NCBI GenBank assembly: GCA_905331475.1
Contig: CAJNYU010004514.1
Coordinates: forward strand, 218,260-282,259
Origin: Rotaria socialis
Taxonomy: Eukaryota > Rotifera > Eurotatoria > Philodinida > Philodinidae
Direction: 5' to 3'
DNA: 64,000 nucleotides
Shown here piece after piece: positions 51,701-64,000 of this stretch. The notes beneath the pieces were generated by a model, which saw only the letters and a list, made by a program, of their open reading frames with translations, did not search any database and had not been told where the DNA came from. How positions within the stretch are numbered: the stretch's first letter is position 1; each line of letters opens with the position of its first letter. The position numbers and the translations under genes were made by a program.

Positions 51701-54700
51701 ATCTTCTTAAAGGTTTAGCTTGGCCGAGTGATTTTTTCTTTTTTTAATGAGTAAACTACATAATGTGTAGTTTAATCTCTATGTATCTTTCTTTGATACA
51801 CTTCAACTTCAAATGAAATTAAGATGTCTGTATCGTATTCGTGATAATCGAAATTACTTGTAATAAGATACTCAGAACTGTTTCTGCATTTCGATAAAAT
51901 AACAATCAATTCGTTTTCTGTTCAGATTTCCATCTTAAATTTATCTGTTTAAGAAGCTTCATTTTATATAGAAAAATCTTACTATATGAATTCTTATCAT
52001 TTCTCTAAATGTCGAGTGATATTTTAGAGAAAACTTTCCTTTTATTTTGAAAAATAAAATGGCTAGACAACTGCTGTCTGATGAGTAATACGAATAGGTC
52101 CACCTTCACAACGTATACTGATCTGTCTATGAGCGTAATTGTTCGGTATCTTCATGAGATTCTTTTTTAATTCATAATTGTTACTAAAAGATTAATTTTA
52201 GTCTTCATTCTGTGATCAATTGAAAAAATTGATTTCCTGAATAAGAATGAAAACAATTTTTAAAATCTCATAAAAGATGGGGACGAAACAGAATTCATTT
52301 AATCTTCTTTTTATTTTCAAAGTGTAATCTAAATCTGAAATCATTCATTAGCGATCTAATTGTAATTAGAAAGTTTTGGCTCTGCAAATGCTTGGGTTCA
52401 AACAGGACCCGAATGGTTGTCGAATCAGAATCTGGATTGAATTCGATTTCATAAAAACATGGTTGGATTTTCACCTGCAATTATGATTGTGGATACGATC
52501 GATCTTCACTAAATACTTGATGACTGGTGAGTTATTGATATTGGCTAATCATGTGAGAATTCATTGTACAGAAAGGCGTAATCATTTCAATCTATTGCAC
52601 CGAATAAAATATATTCCATTATCTGTATTTTAAGTCTGAAACGAACGTAGGCGTTCGACTTTGTCCTTCAATTATTGAATGCAATTATGAAGGAAACATG
52701 CTTCGCATTTGATTCATTCCATAATCGATGTAGCTTGTTAAACGATACAGATTGAAGTATTTGGTGTGGAGTAAAAGGGATGGGTCTCATAAGAATGATT
52801 TTAGTACACTGTTTCATATTCATTGTCATAACAAAAACAATTAGTCGAGTTTTGAACATCTCAAACTTTTCCCATGACATATTGTTCTACTAACAAGTTT
52901 ATCTTTCAATCAGCTCAGAGATAAGTAAGTAAAAATTTGAGTTTCATTAAGAAGTCATTGCCATACTGGGAAGTTATCTAGATGACTCAGAAAATAATAT
53001 CTCCTTTTCATGTAGGAGGTAGCACTTTGCGTAGAAAATATCGATTAAAAGTCAACAAAAAATATATATATATGAATACAAATTCTCACAAGTATTTAAA
53101 TAAGATGAATGTTATGTGGTCGAACTCTTGTAGAACAACAATTAAGTCATTCTCTATTATTTGAGAAGTTCAATCCATTAAGAAATGAATCCAATATGAA
53201 TGGAGTCAGACAGATCTTGTTCATGATTACGATTGAGTGAAAGTGTGTCGATTAAGGTATCAAAGTATTTGAAAATTCATGGTTTGAACTGCACATAAGA
53301 TTAATCCACATTATATTTTGAAAATAAAAAGAAGCTAAAATGCATTATTGTGCACACACCGTTTTCTAATTGATATCTAAAGTGATAAGCGAATATCATC
53401 GAATCCAAATTTTTATGCAAATTTATTTATCTGAATGTTTACACGTCGATTTATAATGGTGAGTATACACCATATTATTTATTTGCCTTTTATATAATTG
53501 AACATTGTCATCGCAACTTTTCCATAAAATATTCAAATCTTCGGTGAACTGATATTAATCAAATATGACAAGTCTAATAAGTAGATGATACCATATTTTG
53601 AAATATTGTTTTTCAAAAGCTTCATCAATATTGGTGCTTCATTTTTGTCAGTAAAAAGTCAAGGATACGAAAAGCATTTGTCGTTAAGTTGACTTGCATA
53701 TATTCCAAAATAGTCATTATCCTTTAATAAAAGTAATAGTTTCCAGATATTTGCAATTCTTTTCATTCAAAAGATTTTCTAGTTGTGTTTGTGTTACACA
53801 TGAATGTGTTTCTTTAATGTATTCAACAACAACAAAAAAAAGATTTAATTAATCAATAATTTCATTAAACTTAATTAAAATCGAAGTTAATTGTTGACTA
53901 TTAAATATGATGTAGATAATGACAATTGAAAGTAGCCTGTATTTCTGTGCTTTTTTTCTGAGAAACGAGGCACATGCCATTTTTAGCATATCATTCAAAG
54001 TTCAAGCCAAACTTGATGCACAGCTGTTATTGTAGTTATAAATAGTTTTAGAATGAAAAAAGAGAAAAAGAAAAATGAACACTTTTTCTTTTAATAGAAA
54101 AATTGTAAGAGATTTCAGGTATTTTAGTGATTATAGTTATGTAAATGCGAAGAATTTTGCAGAAATATAGTATTAAACGCGTCGTTGAAACGAGCTTCAA
54201 TTTAGTATGCGGTTTGTTTTTACACTAATAGTTAATATAAATAAATATGACGAACTAGATATATGTTTTGATAAAATTTTCGATCATAAAGTATAGTATT
54301 AGAAAAATATTGACAACAGAATAACACGGATTTGTTTTCATTTATAAATAACTAATTATAGCAGATGTTTTTTTCTTCGCCATTAATTAAGATATAACTG
54401 GCACTGTTAATGATGCAGAAAAGTGAGCTCCTAGCTTAATCATTACGGCTTGAAGCAACAACATATTCGGTACAAGTCAATTTTGTGCTTTTTATTCAGT
54501 TCTTACACTTTACTGTGAAGTATGTCCATCATTTGATATATTCCTATTATTTTTGCTCGATAAGGTCAAGAATGACTTTTATTTATATTTCGTTTGTTTT
54601 GTATCTTGTTATTTTCAGATGGTTAGATCTGATAAGAAATAAATTGTATAGAAAATCGGAAGATTTTATACAAAAAAAACACAAACTACGGTAATTGGAA

Positions 54701-55820
54701 TATTATATCTGTATTGAACCGATGAAGCCAATGCTTAGAGCCAATTTCTCTTAATTATGAATACAATATCAGTTATATCTTAATTATCACTGGAGAAAAA
54801 GCATGCTGTGTATATATATTTATAGATATTTGGAAGCAAAAATAAACAGTATTATTTAGAGATCGATAGTGCATCTAACAGTAAACTTTCAGATTATAAA
54901 TTATAACAAATTATTTATCTATCTAGTATTTAACTTCAATCATTAAGCAGTAATATTTATTTAACATGAATGATGATTTCAAAACAGTAGCCTGTGACCG
55001 AATATATCCCATTCGATTCTTGATCTAATGATATACTTTTGGGTAGTACCACTATTTTCCCGTAAGGATATAATTACTACAATACTTAATGTTTCTTAAA
55101 TTTTTGCCAATCAAAGAAAAGTTAAAAGGCTTTCTTCTTCATCTTAAAACCAGTTAGATGTAAAATAGATTCTAATTTGTAAGCTACAAATATAAATTTA
55201 TATATTATGTTAAATAGCTCTGTTATGTTCGTTGTTTCTTGTCAAAGTCAACATAGCAGTAAAGTTTCTCCAGTCATCAATGCTTACATTTTCCTTGATA
55301 TGTTCACTTTTAAAAAGTTGTCCAGTCACTATTGTACAGAGTTAATAACCTAGTCAAGATTAGATTATAATTATATTTTGTCATTTGTTCTTGAAATCAT
55401 TAATTTTTAGAAATAGAATCGAATCTCTTCCATTATTCTAATGTGGTATAATCTAGTTACTTAATGGCATGCTTTAAACTTTTATCTATGTATTTGTGCA
55501 CAGACGAATTCAATTAGATTCCGTCAAATTATTTTTCTTTTATTAACAACTATTCGATCACCGGGCGTGTCACCGATCTATGGGCTCTAATGGAATTAGA
55601 GAAAAGAGTTCATAGATATATTTAATTCTGATCTATTTGAATATAATCATCACTAGTCCTTATTTCAATCTACACACAAAATAGAAATCAGTCTCTTTCT
55701 TCCTTTCTGCTAATAAAATTTAATAAAAAAAAAATGAAATTCATTCTACTATGTTTCACCACTTTTGCATTATATATTTTTTCATAATCATATTTCACCA
55801 GTTGCCGTTGATCATATGCT
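48702..55820. other. Seven-kilobase gene-poor stretch
   Basis: No intact gene is supported. A (CT)n microsatellite lies at about 49422-49443. Between about 50500 and 52900 some minus-strand patches read like protein (for example QTGFGAYALEFEVYNRNILL near 50500-50600 and IRCEGGPIRITHQTAV near 52080), but frames change, stops interrupt, and plus-strand patches of similar quality also occur (51180-51550). I therefore do not annotate a pseudogene here. Confidence 0.4.
49422..49443 (+). repeat. CT dinucleotide microsatellite
   Basis: About eleven uninterrupted CT units. No gene is close; the nearest is TTLL12, some 700 bp upstream. Confidence 0.9.
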
Positions 55821-56840
55821 TAAGAGAGAGTCCACGAGGCGATCGAGGATTGGAAGCACTCGATAAAAATTACATTTTTGATTTCATTAGCGCATTCGAA
55901 AGTTCCATGTGCGAAACCAGTAACCTGAAAATTTTAGCGTCTAATACCGTTCCTATGAAAATTTACGTAAGGACGACTTTGAGTACGGTTGTATTTTTTC
56001 GAGAAAAAAAACAGTGAAAATTGCTCGTTTCATTTATGTCTGTTTGTGTTTCAACAGATCATCCAAATCTTTAAAGGAATGCGTTAAAAGATAGGTCATT
56101 CTGAGCTGGAAAAGGATAGATTTAAAGTTTTGTATATCAGTTACTTTTTCGGACTATTCAGTGCAACAAGTATGGGCACTGACAAAATTTTTCAATTTTT
56201 CACGACTGTTTTTTTACAATATATTTGATCCTATCTCTTCAATTTAAGCGAGTCTAAGCATTTTTTGCATAGGTTTGCAGAACTTTTGATTCTGCACAAA
56301 ATCATGGAAACATATTCAAAAAATGAGAGTATACTGGTATCTAAAAATAAAATTGCCTAGCATTGCTTCTCACCTAGTCAATACGCCATTGAAAAACAAC
56401 ATCTAACGAGAGAAGGCCACCAACTGTTCAATCGCTTTTTACGTTGAAGCTATTCTCATTATGCAGCTCCCAAGGAGTTATGGATACGCTGAAAATATTT
56501 TGGGCGAATAGCTTGTTGTTACGAAAATAGTCCATTTGTGAGTTATGGTTTTTAGTGAGTGCCGGAACTCCCCTCCCCTCAGGAACCTTGAAAAAAATTG
56601 ATTTTCGAATTTCAACTTGAAAATTTACATAGAAATACACCGGAACGAGAAGTCGTCCTTACGTAAATTTTNCGTCCTTACGTAAATTTTCATAGGAACG
56701 GTATTAGACGCTAAAATTTTCAGGTTACTGGTTTCGCACATGGAACTTTCGAATGCGCTAATGAAATCAAAAATGTAATTTTTATCGAGTGCTTCGTATG
56801 CGGAGGACATCCTCTATGCTCTGATGTGCTCTCTCTTAAT
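55821..56840. mobile_element. Transposon-like element with long terminal inverted repeats, assembly N inside the right arm
   Basis: The left arm (about 55821-55979) and right arm (about 56651-56840) are inverted copies. From GAAGCACTCG to GTAAGGACGAC the arms are identical for about 120 bp; outward of that both carry TAAGAGAGAG, but the 22 to 33 bases between differ. The roughly 670-bp centre is unique and lacks a recognisable transposase, so the element is probably non-autonomous or damaged. A C-rich stretch (ACTCCCCTCCCCTC) lies near 56569-56582. In the right arm an 18-bp segment is repeated directly on both sides of an N at 56672 (56654-56671 and 56673-56690), which looks like an assembly join. 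No target-site duplication was identified. Confidence 0.75.
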
Positions 56841-57674
56841 TGACAAAACCAATTCTATCTTCACGTATCTCTTTGCGACAATAAAATACTTATCGAGTAC
56901 ATTACTATTTTTGTGCATTTCCTACCGAAATGAACAACATCTACCTTCATATCATTACAAAACGAGTAATAGATATATATCGATGTTGTTTTTCTAATGT
57001 TCGTAGACGATAATTGGAAGAGTTCATAGAAAAATATTCAATAGAAAAATAGATTAGATTTTTTCCTTTTGTTAACATAAATTGATCGATTTGCTAAGAA
57101 AAGTCTAAAAGCACACGATTTGCAAATAGAACAATCCTAACCAATCTTTCGGAATCTCCCTGAAAAACAACTCTCGTTTGTTATACTCAGATCATTTTGT
57201 CGAAGATATAATTAGAAGAGGAAATATGTACGAGTGCATTTCCTTTAACTAATTCCATTTTCTTTCAGTAAATATAAGTTACAATTACTTTTAACATCGT
57301 CTCAAAAGAATATCTATCCAATTAGAAGGAAAAAAAGATGCTTTTAGTTTCGTTCGGTCCCACATCAATATGTATTGAAGCAAAAACAACATGCAAGTGT
57401 TTTTATATCGTTGACGTTGAAAGTATGTACTCCTCATTCTATTTTTTCTGGTTTGTCGCGTCTTGATCGTGCGCATCAATCTTCGAGAAAAAAAGCGAGA
57501 GAAAAAAATCGAAATAATACGATCTTGCGGTACAATAGAAATGAAGAGAAACTCTCCTATTTCCTGTTTTACTCTCTCCTCCTTCTCGTTTTGTCAATCT
57601 CGAATGTTGATCGGAAAACGAGAACGAGAGAGAGAGAAAGAAGAGAGAACATTTTCAGAGACGAAGGTTCACAA
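56841..57674. other. Upstream region of the neuropeptide gene
   Basis: Non-coding sequence between the transposon-like element and the TATA box. It includes a purine-rich GA run (about 57624-57645) that could be a GAGA-type element or simple repeat. Open frames overlapping this stretch share no motifs and are not called. Confidence 0.4.
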
Positions 57675-57685
57675 TATATAAATAG
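57675..57685 (+). promoter_or_regulatory. TATA box of the neuropeptide gene
   Basis: TATATAAATAG matches the TATA consensus and lies 77 bases before the start codon at 57752. Transcription would start near 57705, giving a leader of about 45 bases. An acceptor-like TACTAG directly precedes the ATG, so leader replacement by splicing is also possible. This is the only clear TATA box I found in the window. Confidence 0.7.
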
Positions 57686-57751
57686 AGGGACGAGACCGAC
57701 TAACGATTGCATCACATACAACAAGTTTCTTTTTATCCCAAAAATACTAGA

Positions 57752-59168
57752 ATGACTACTACCAATATGTCAATGATGATTGTCGCTCTGGTTATCACTA
57801 CAATGTGTCTATTAATTGCCAACGGCGAAGAGGGAAAAGTGAGTACTCATTGTCGTAGGAGCTAACAGTTCTTTTTATCAACATGAAACATCATTTTTGA
57901 GGCTGACTGCTGACAAACAATAGGTACTTTCGTTCTTTTATTAAACGTTAAAAAATACAGACAGGAAATGATCACCCAAGGCGTTACTTTCTCATTTTGA
58001 TACAGTCTGATTGGATTTGGCAATATTAGAAAAGAATACATCCTAAATAATACTATGAGTCATTGTTTTGCGGATATTTTGTTTACTTAGAAAAAGAATC
58101 AACGAATTAAATTGCATGCTTAAATTTTATTTTAATATTAAGTAATATTTATTACGAGAATCATTATCGTACATTCAGGAGTTGAATAAGAAAAACAATG
58201 AATAGATATTATCATTCAATGATGGATCAATCGCAACATTAAAGCACTTGCATTTTTATTTAAAAATAATTTTGTTAGCCATATTCAAAGATTTTCCATT
58301 TTAATATTTTTAATTTCTTCTCCGATGATCTATTTATTAATGATAGACATACTCTGTTTAGAACTATCTTGAATTATTGATAAATGGTATATCTATATTC
58401 TTTTTTTTAGAAACGCACTCTTGATTCTTTATCTGGTTCGGATTTTTTCAAAAAGGTAATTTTATTTTAATGAACTCAGTTTTTGATAGATCTTATTTTT
58501 AATTTTCTAGAGTCTTGATAGTCTATCAGGCAATGATTTTTTCAAACGCGAGGATGAAGTAAATAGTCTCATTAGTTTTTTATTCTTCTTAATTTTTATT
58601 ATATTTTGATTGTGTAGAAACGAACACTTGATTCTTTATCTGGTTCTGATTTCTTCAAAAAGGTAAAAGAAAATATTCTAAAACAAAACTGATTCTGCAA
58701 ATTTACTTTTTCTTATTTGTAGAGTCTTGATTCACTTTCCGGCAATGATTTTTTTAAACGAGATGACGAAGTAAATATTTCCCTTTGAAATTAATTATTT
58801 AAGTCTCATTTTATTGTTATGATAGAAACGTACATTAGATTCACTGTCAGGCTCTGATTTCTTTAAAAAGGTTTGGTTTTGTTTTTGATCTTTTTTTACG
58901 TTTTCTGTTGGTCGATTTACTTTTAGAGCTTAGATTCATTGTCTGGTAATGATTTCTTCAAGAAGGTATTCATTTCAACAAATTAGCTTAATATATTTTC
59001 TTTACAATGTTTATTTTCTAGAGTTTGGATTCATTGAGTGGAAATGACTTTTTTAAACGTAGTACCAAGGCACGAGAATATGCTATTGCAGAACTACTTC
59101 GACATTCTCTTTATCCTCATATGACGCGTGAACACTTTCGTACTCGTTTTAATAAACAAAAAAATTGA
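57752..59168 (+). CDS. Neuropeptide precursor with seven LDSLSG-DFF peptides, pedal peptide/orcokinin-like
   Basis: Eight exons, all joined in phase 0: 57752-57838, 58411-58455, 58511-58558, 58618-58662, 58723-58770, 58826-58870, 58927-58965, 59022-59168; 167 residues. Exon 1 is the signal peptide (MTTTNMSMMIVALVITTM then CLLIANG). Exons 2-7, each 39-48 bp, encode one peptide apiece; exon 8 holds the last copy and a basic tail. Two forms occur: TLDSLSGSDFF (three copies, exons 2, 4, 6) and SLDSLSGNDFF (four copies, exons 3, 5, 7, 8). Dibasic KK or KR sites flank every copy, and acidic spacers EDE and DDE separate some pairs. Cleavage would release 11-residue peptides with no C-terminal Gly, so no amidation. 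The core resembles pedal peptide/orcokinin peptides (for example the nematode pattern FDSLAGSGF); that link is an inference from short similarity. The secreted peptides should act as neural signals. AATAAA follows the stop by about 40 bases. Confidence 0.9.
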
Positions 59169-62100
59169 CTACGATAAAGATAAATTGAAGAACTCTTTTA
59201 TTTGAAAAATAAAATATAGCAAAAAATAACATGTTCCTTGAATGAAGAATATTCTGTGAAATTTATCGTTTATCTCAATGTAATCTCGTACTATCCATCA
59301 ATATTTTTTGACAAATAATTTAATAAAAATGAAAGATAACTAATCATTTTTTTAAATTGCATAGAAAATCAGAACAAACTGATATACTCTGTTAGTTATT
59401 GTTCACATTTGTTTGTCATATCGAAATTTGTAGATTATACCAATTATTCATCTCAATTGTCATTGTTCGCAAGAAGAATCTGTTTAGAATGAAAAACAAT
59501 TGCTTGTTTTAACTTTTCTTTGAGTAAAGCAACAGTTTTGCTTTATATCAGTTGTTATTTGGAAAATATTATATAAAACAAAGTAAATCTTCAAAATGAT
59601 TAGATTCATCAATATTTTATAAATCATTGCAGAAGAATAGAATTACTTTGTTTTATTTTGACAATTTTTCGATTATAGATTTTTGAAACCGAGTACAAAT
59701 TCGATTGAATATGACACTTGTATTGCATAGGTAATTTTGTATTTTCAACAAATTCTATATGTAGTGAAATTTCTATAAGACTTTAGAGTCTTCGTCTAAT
59801 TCGAAAAGAAGCTAAAACAAAATCATATTTACTACTAGTGGCGCGTTGCTTTTATTTAATAAAGAACATGCTGTTATTGAAATATAACAAATAGATGAGA
59901 TAATCAGATATATTTTTATTTCACATAAGGCAAAACCTTTTTATCGTGTTTATTGACCTAGAAAACTTATGTAATTATTTGTAATAGAATTCAAACATGA
60001 AATTATTCGAAAAATGTAGTCATGAGCCAAACAGAACAATAGGTGATTTCCCAAGGGAAAATCTCATCATTGTTTTTATTCCAATTGAGAAAAAATAAAC
60101 ATGTCTTTTTTATTGAGTGATTTTCACTATGACAAAAGATTGCTTTTAATATCAATAATCTAAATGAAGTTTGATATTGATATATTCATTTTAATTTCAA
60201 TCAGTGAATGCTAACCAAGAATCAGTAAAAGGTTAGTGAGCAATGTTCCTTTCATTGGTTTTTGAATGGAAAGCCGATATAACTATCAAAAATAAAATGA
60301 CCACTAAACCTGTGTAAGACTAAATGTAGTTGTAAGTATATTATCTACTGGCTTTGTAAAAAATAAGAGCTAGAGAACATAACTTGTAATAGTGTTTACC
60401 AATGAAAAATCGACCGGAAATATTTATGTATTTCGAATATAGGCAATATTTCTATGCTAATCAATCAATCAATTCATACAACTGGCTTTTGAAGCACATA
60501 TGTAGCAAGAGGAATTCTTTCTACTGACTATAAACTGATTCCACTCGCCAGTGTAGATTTTTAAAATGGCTTGCGTTATGAACCGAGATATCAATTATGT
60601 TAATTACAACATATTTCCAAAGTTCTAGTTAGCCGATTTATCAAAGTTAGAATATAAATCAGTATAATTTACTTAATTTGTTTAACATAATAGATAAAGA
60701 ATATACGTGTAGTACACATATTTTAATAAAAAAAAGACTCAACATTTATGAAGTTTTTCTCCGTAAATTGTTTTATGTATTCGTTTGACAGCTATGATTC
60801 TTTTTACTTAACCATCGGATTTGTATTAGACTTACGATTATTCGCTGTGAACCATCGAGTATTTCTGTAATTTAAACGGCTAGAACGAATGCATGCAAGT
60901 TGAAACTACTGATTATTGAAAATATAGATAACAAATAACTATAACTTTTATTTACGGTCGTTTCATAGAAAGTTCAAAAGAAACAGAGTTGATCAATCTG
61001 AAGGTTCAATATACCAAACTTCATTAAGATAAACCGCAGTTTCAACTGGTTACCACAACTATAATTGTGAGCAGTGTTCAAAGCCAAATCCGATATAAAT
61101 GCTAATGAGCATAACTCTCAATGTGGCGACAGACTTAAAACGAACTAAAACTATCATATGTATCTATGCACATCAATAAGATATGATTACACTAAGTATA
61201 AACTTATCATCATCTACTTATTCCTCTTAAAGAATCTAAAAGGCATGTTTCTGAGTCTCTATTCTGTAAAAAATGAGAGGCGTATTTTAAAATCGGTTTA
61301 AACAATCTATTGTTCTATGATATATTTTCTATCTTGAACTTCTTCGAAAGCCATTTTTATGATCATGTCATCTTGACTGGTGTATGGCGAATCCTTATAA
61401 TCAATTACAAGTGCATCATAATCAGTAATTTTTTTCTCAGCTAGAATATCAGAGTATATGGCTTTTGCTCAATTAATAACCATTTGATGAGGAGTTATTT
61501 AAGGAATCTATCGTCACCTCTCTCATCTACTTTTGACTTGGTGAATTATGACTGACATGAAAAAGTATCGACTTGAGAAAATAGTGAAACGAGAATCTAT
61601 CAAATGGCAATGAAACAAGATTAAATTGAATCAGAAGACGCTTCTTGTAAATATTTAAGAGCAAAGACAGAACAACATAATGTCCCAAATTAGTGCTGAA
61701 ATAATACATATAATTGTAAAAATGTTTTCATTTAAAAAAATCAATAAAAACCAAAAATGAAAAAAATTAGAATGCCCTTTATTCAAGATCGGAAACACCT
61801 CGAAGAACGATTATTATTCTTTTAAAATATTTGTTTTGCTCTTCTATTACTTCAATATACTGATTATTATTTCTGCTTACTTATTCACGCACGATCAAAA
61901 ATATTTTTCCGAATTAAAAACTTAGTCAACAATACAAATCTAACATCAAGTCACTATTAACACAGTAAAAACCTAATTTAACTTTGAATATATTTTCTTA
62001 CAAAAGTTGTCGGCTAACTTTATGATTTGATTCATCGTCCAATATTATTTTCTTTTCATAGTGCCGAATGAGTCCTTTTCGAACCAGCATTCTTCAAAAT

Positions 62101-63949
62101 TGGTTACTGAAAATTTACTTTTCAAAATATACGTATAATATTCATTGTTGAGATATATCTGGCAGTAGCATGCCATCTCTGTCGGAATATTTCGATACAA
62201 TGTTGCCACTATTCATTGCTTCGAAAAACAAGTGTCACATGAGTTTCATTAACTAAAATGGACATTTTAATGTACCGGTTCGCATAAAAATAACTTTCAA
62301 TCCCAATTATGCCATCAAGTTGATGAAAAAAAATCAGTTTTATTCAATGATATTAAAATGTATTCATTTTGTTGCCTGCTTCATTATTCGAAAGCAAATT
62401 ATTTTTCAAGCTCTATATAGCCTTAGATCTACTGCGATACTTGAACTATGTATACAAAAAGACTGAGGCTGCAAATGAATAATAATAGTGAAGAACACTC
62501 ATGAAGAAATTTTTAAAATGCAGATTTTTCTGAAATAAAAAACAAACTTCACAATGGATGCAGTTTTATCTATTTCGCCAAACACATTGACGAAATTGTA
62601 ACAATCATTATATTTATCCTAATGAATCTGCCGAAAAGGTGTAGTACAATAATCATGTTGAATTGATTGATTGATATCCATAAGTCAAGTTGTGATTAAT
62701 GGACTTCCTAACCTACGGCTACATCAGTCAGTAAAATGATTACTGAGCTCGAAAATAATGTCATATTTGAAATTAAATACAGGATTGCACGAAGGATCAA
62801 AGATTAGGGTTTGTTTTCAAAAACATCTTGCAGACAAAGCGTAAAATGTAGACAAAATCTAATGTTTTGGTGCAGAAAGCGGAAACTTTGTTTTTTATTT
62901 GGGTGTTTACAACTCCGTCCTCGTCATCTGTGTCTCCCCTGAATGAATGTCAAACATTAATATTAACAGCGTTGAAAAACCTGAAAAATAAACATGATTC
63001 CAGTAATAGATTTGCATTAATAAGTAACAATGGAATTCTAATTTATTATTAACATTATATCTGATACATTGATGCAGTACAATAAATGTCGTGCATAAAA
63101 TGTGTTTCAAATAAGAGAACTTCGTTTATTGCGGAGTTAATCCCAGAAAAAAACGATTTTATTCGATGTTGATTTTAAAAACAAAGGTAATGATTTTATC
63201 TCTGATTTTTGATAGTAGGCTCTGTTAACAGTTCTCAGCAGGCTACATGCTGATCAACCTTTTGATGATCGTCAATTTTATTTTAATGATTCTTATTGTA
63301 ATCAGTTTTATTTTGTATAATATTGTAATTCATTAGCAATTGTGCTCATTATCTTTATTGGACTCGTTGATTGTAAAGAAATAGATTATTATAATGTTGG
63401 GAAATCATATTTTAACTCCAAATCACGATTCTAGAACCAATTTTTTTGATTCTAATTTCTTCAATACTTTCCATTACAGCTTTATTCTAATAATAAGAAA
63501 CTCCAACATGTTTTTTCGATTTCTACAGATCCTTATTGATTTTTATGTTTGATATTAATGAGAAAAGCTCTCCAATTTTTTTTGTTACAAATCATTGGTA
63601 AATCTATAAATTCTGCTCCAATGCCGAACATATGAAGAATAAGTTTTTTTAAACTTTAAAAGAAAGAATATTATTATATGATTTACTGGCGTAGTTTCCC
63701 GACATTCATCCGGGAAAAAAGAATTTTCACAATCACGATGACTTCGACCTTGTCGTAATTGGAGTCCGATGCAAAGTTCTATCACTGATGCACGATACCA
63801 GTTGTACTTGATTAAGAGATGTCACGCATCAAGTTAATTATACAATATTTCTATATGGACTTTTCGATTTTAATACATTGCTTGAATCACATATAGTCTT
63901 CTATTTTCTTTTTTAAGCTGTAAATTCGGCTGATTGAATTTTCGTTTTT
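59169..63949. other. Gene-free AT-rich stretch
   Basis: Nearly 4.8 kb with only short, motif-free open frames on both strands. No RNA gene or clear repeat was recognised. Confidence 0.5.
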
Positions 63950-63972
63950 GTGTACTCAAAAAGTGAGTACAC
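63950..63972. repeat. Perfect short hairpin near the right edge, possible repeat-element terminus
   Basis: GTGTACTC and its exact reverse complement GAGTACAC flank a 7-base loop. The following bases (TCGGTCAGTGTGTCCGTCCG) are markedly less AT-rich than the surrounding sequence. The pattern suggests the outer end of a transposable element that continues beyond the window; the rest cannot be seen. Confidence 0.4.
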
Positions 63973-64000
63973 TACTAAAATCGGTCAGTGTGTCCGTCCG

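Noticed and set aside
55751-56017. Two frames on opposite strands encoding the same 40-residue stretch
   Set aside because: Explained by the terminal inverted repeats; stops follow immediately and the right copy contains the N, so not genes.

Overview
The window is eukaryotic nuclear DNA: strongly AT-rich, with genes split by short GT-AG introns (mostly 45-70 bp), animal-specific gene families on both strands, and very short 3' ends. Together with a protein joining ankyrin-like repeats to an arginine ADP-ribosyltransferase-like domain (a combination abundant in bdelloid rotifers) and acceptor-like AGs a few bases before most start codons, this points to a bdelloid rotifer such as Rotaria or Adineta. 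That assignment is an inference. Exon boundaries were placed by hand, requiring GT-AG borders and an open frame; each complete multi-exon model gives a CDS whose length is divisible by three.

Left part (1-22.6 kb), gene-poor: a partial acidic protein gene (-, runs off the left edge) lies head-to-head with a cyclic-nucleotide-gated channel gene (+, 957-4857). A single-exon TM2-domain membrane protein follows (-, 7848-8453), then a gene-free stretch with a 366-bp foldback element (10007-10372) and a possible decayed gene (12.2-13.1 kb). Next come an INSM/nerfin-type zinc-finger gene (+, 15768-16850) and the ankyrin/ADP-ribosyltransferase gene (+, 20292-21395).

Central part (22.6-48.7 kb), gene-dense: a fused metabolic gene joining a CRYL1-type L-gulonate 3-dehydrogenase to a C11orf54/DUF1907 hydrolase-like domain (-, 22596-24706); a 39-exon UNC79 gene, auxiliary subunit of the NALCN sodium-leak channel (-, 24802-37268); then, divergently, CUEDC1 (+, 37699-39905), an R3HCC1/R3HCC1L gene (+, 40451-44904), a FUN14-like small membrane protein (+, 45096-45491) and TTLL12 (+, 46197-48701).

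Right part (48.7-64 kb), again gene-poor: about 7 kb without a clear gene, a transposon-like element with perfect inverted repeats and an assembly N (55821-56840), then a neuropeptide precursor gene (+, 57752-59168) with a TATA box, in which each of seven near-identical peptides has its own mini-exon. The last 4.8 kb holds no gene; the final 50 bases look like the edge of another repeat.

Functionally, CNG channel, UNC79, INSM-like factor and neuropeptide precursor are all neuronal or excitable-cell genes, but nothing shows they are co-regulated. The most novel items are the CRYL1-C11orf54 fusion, which suggests the two enzymes share the glucuronate/L-gulonate route to L-xylulose, and the mini-exon neuropeptide precursor.
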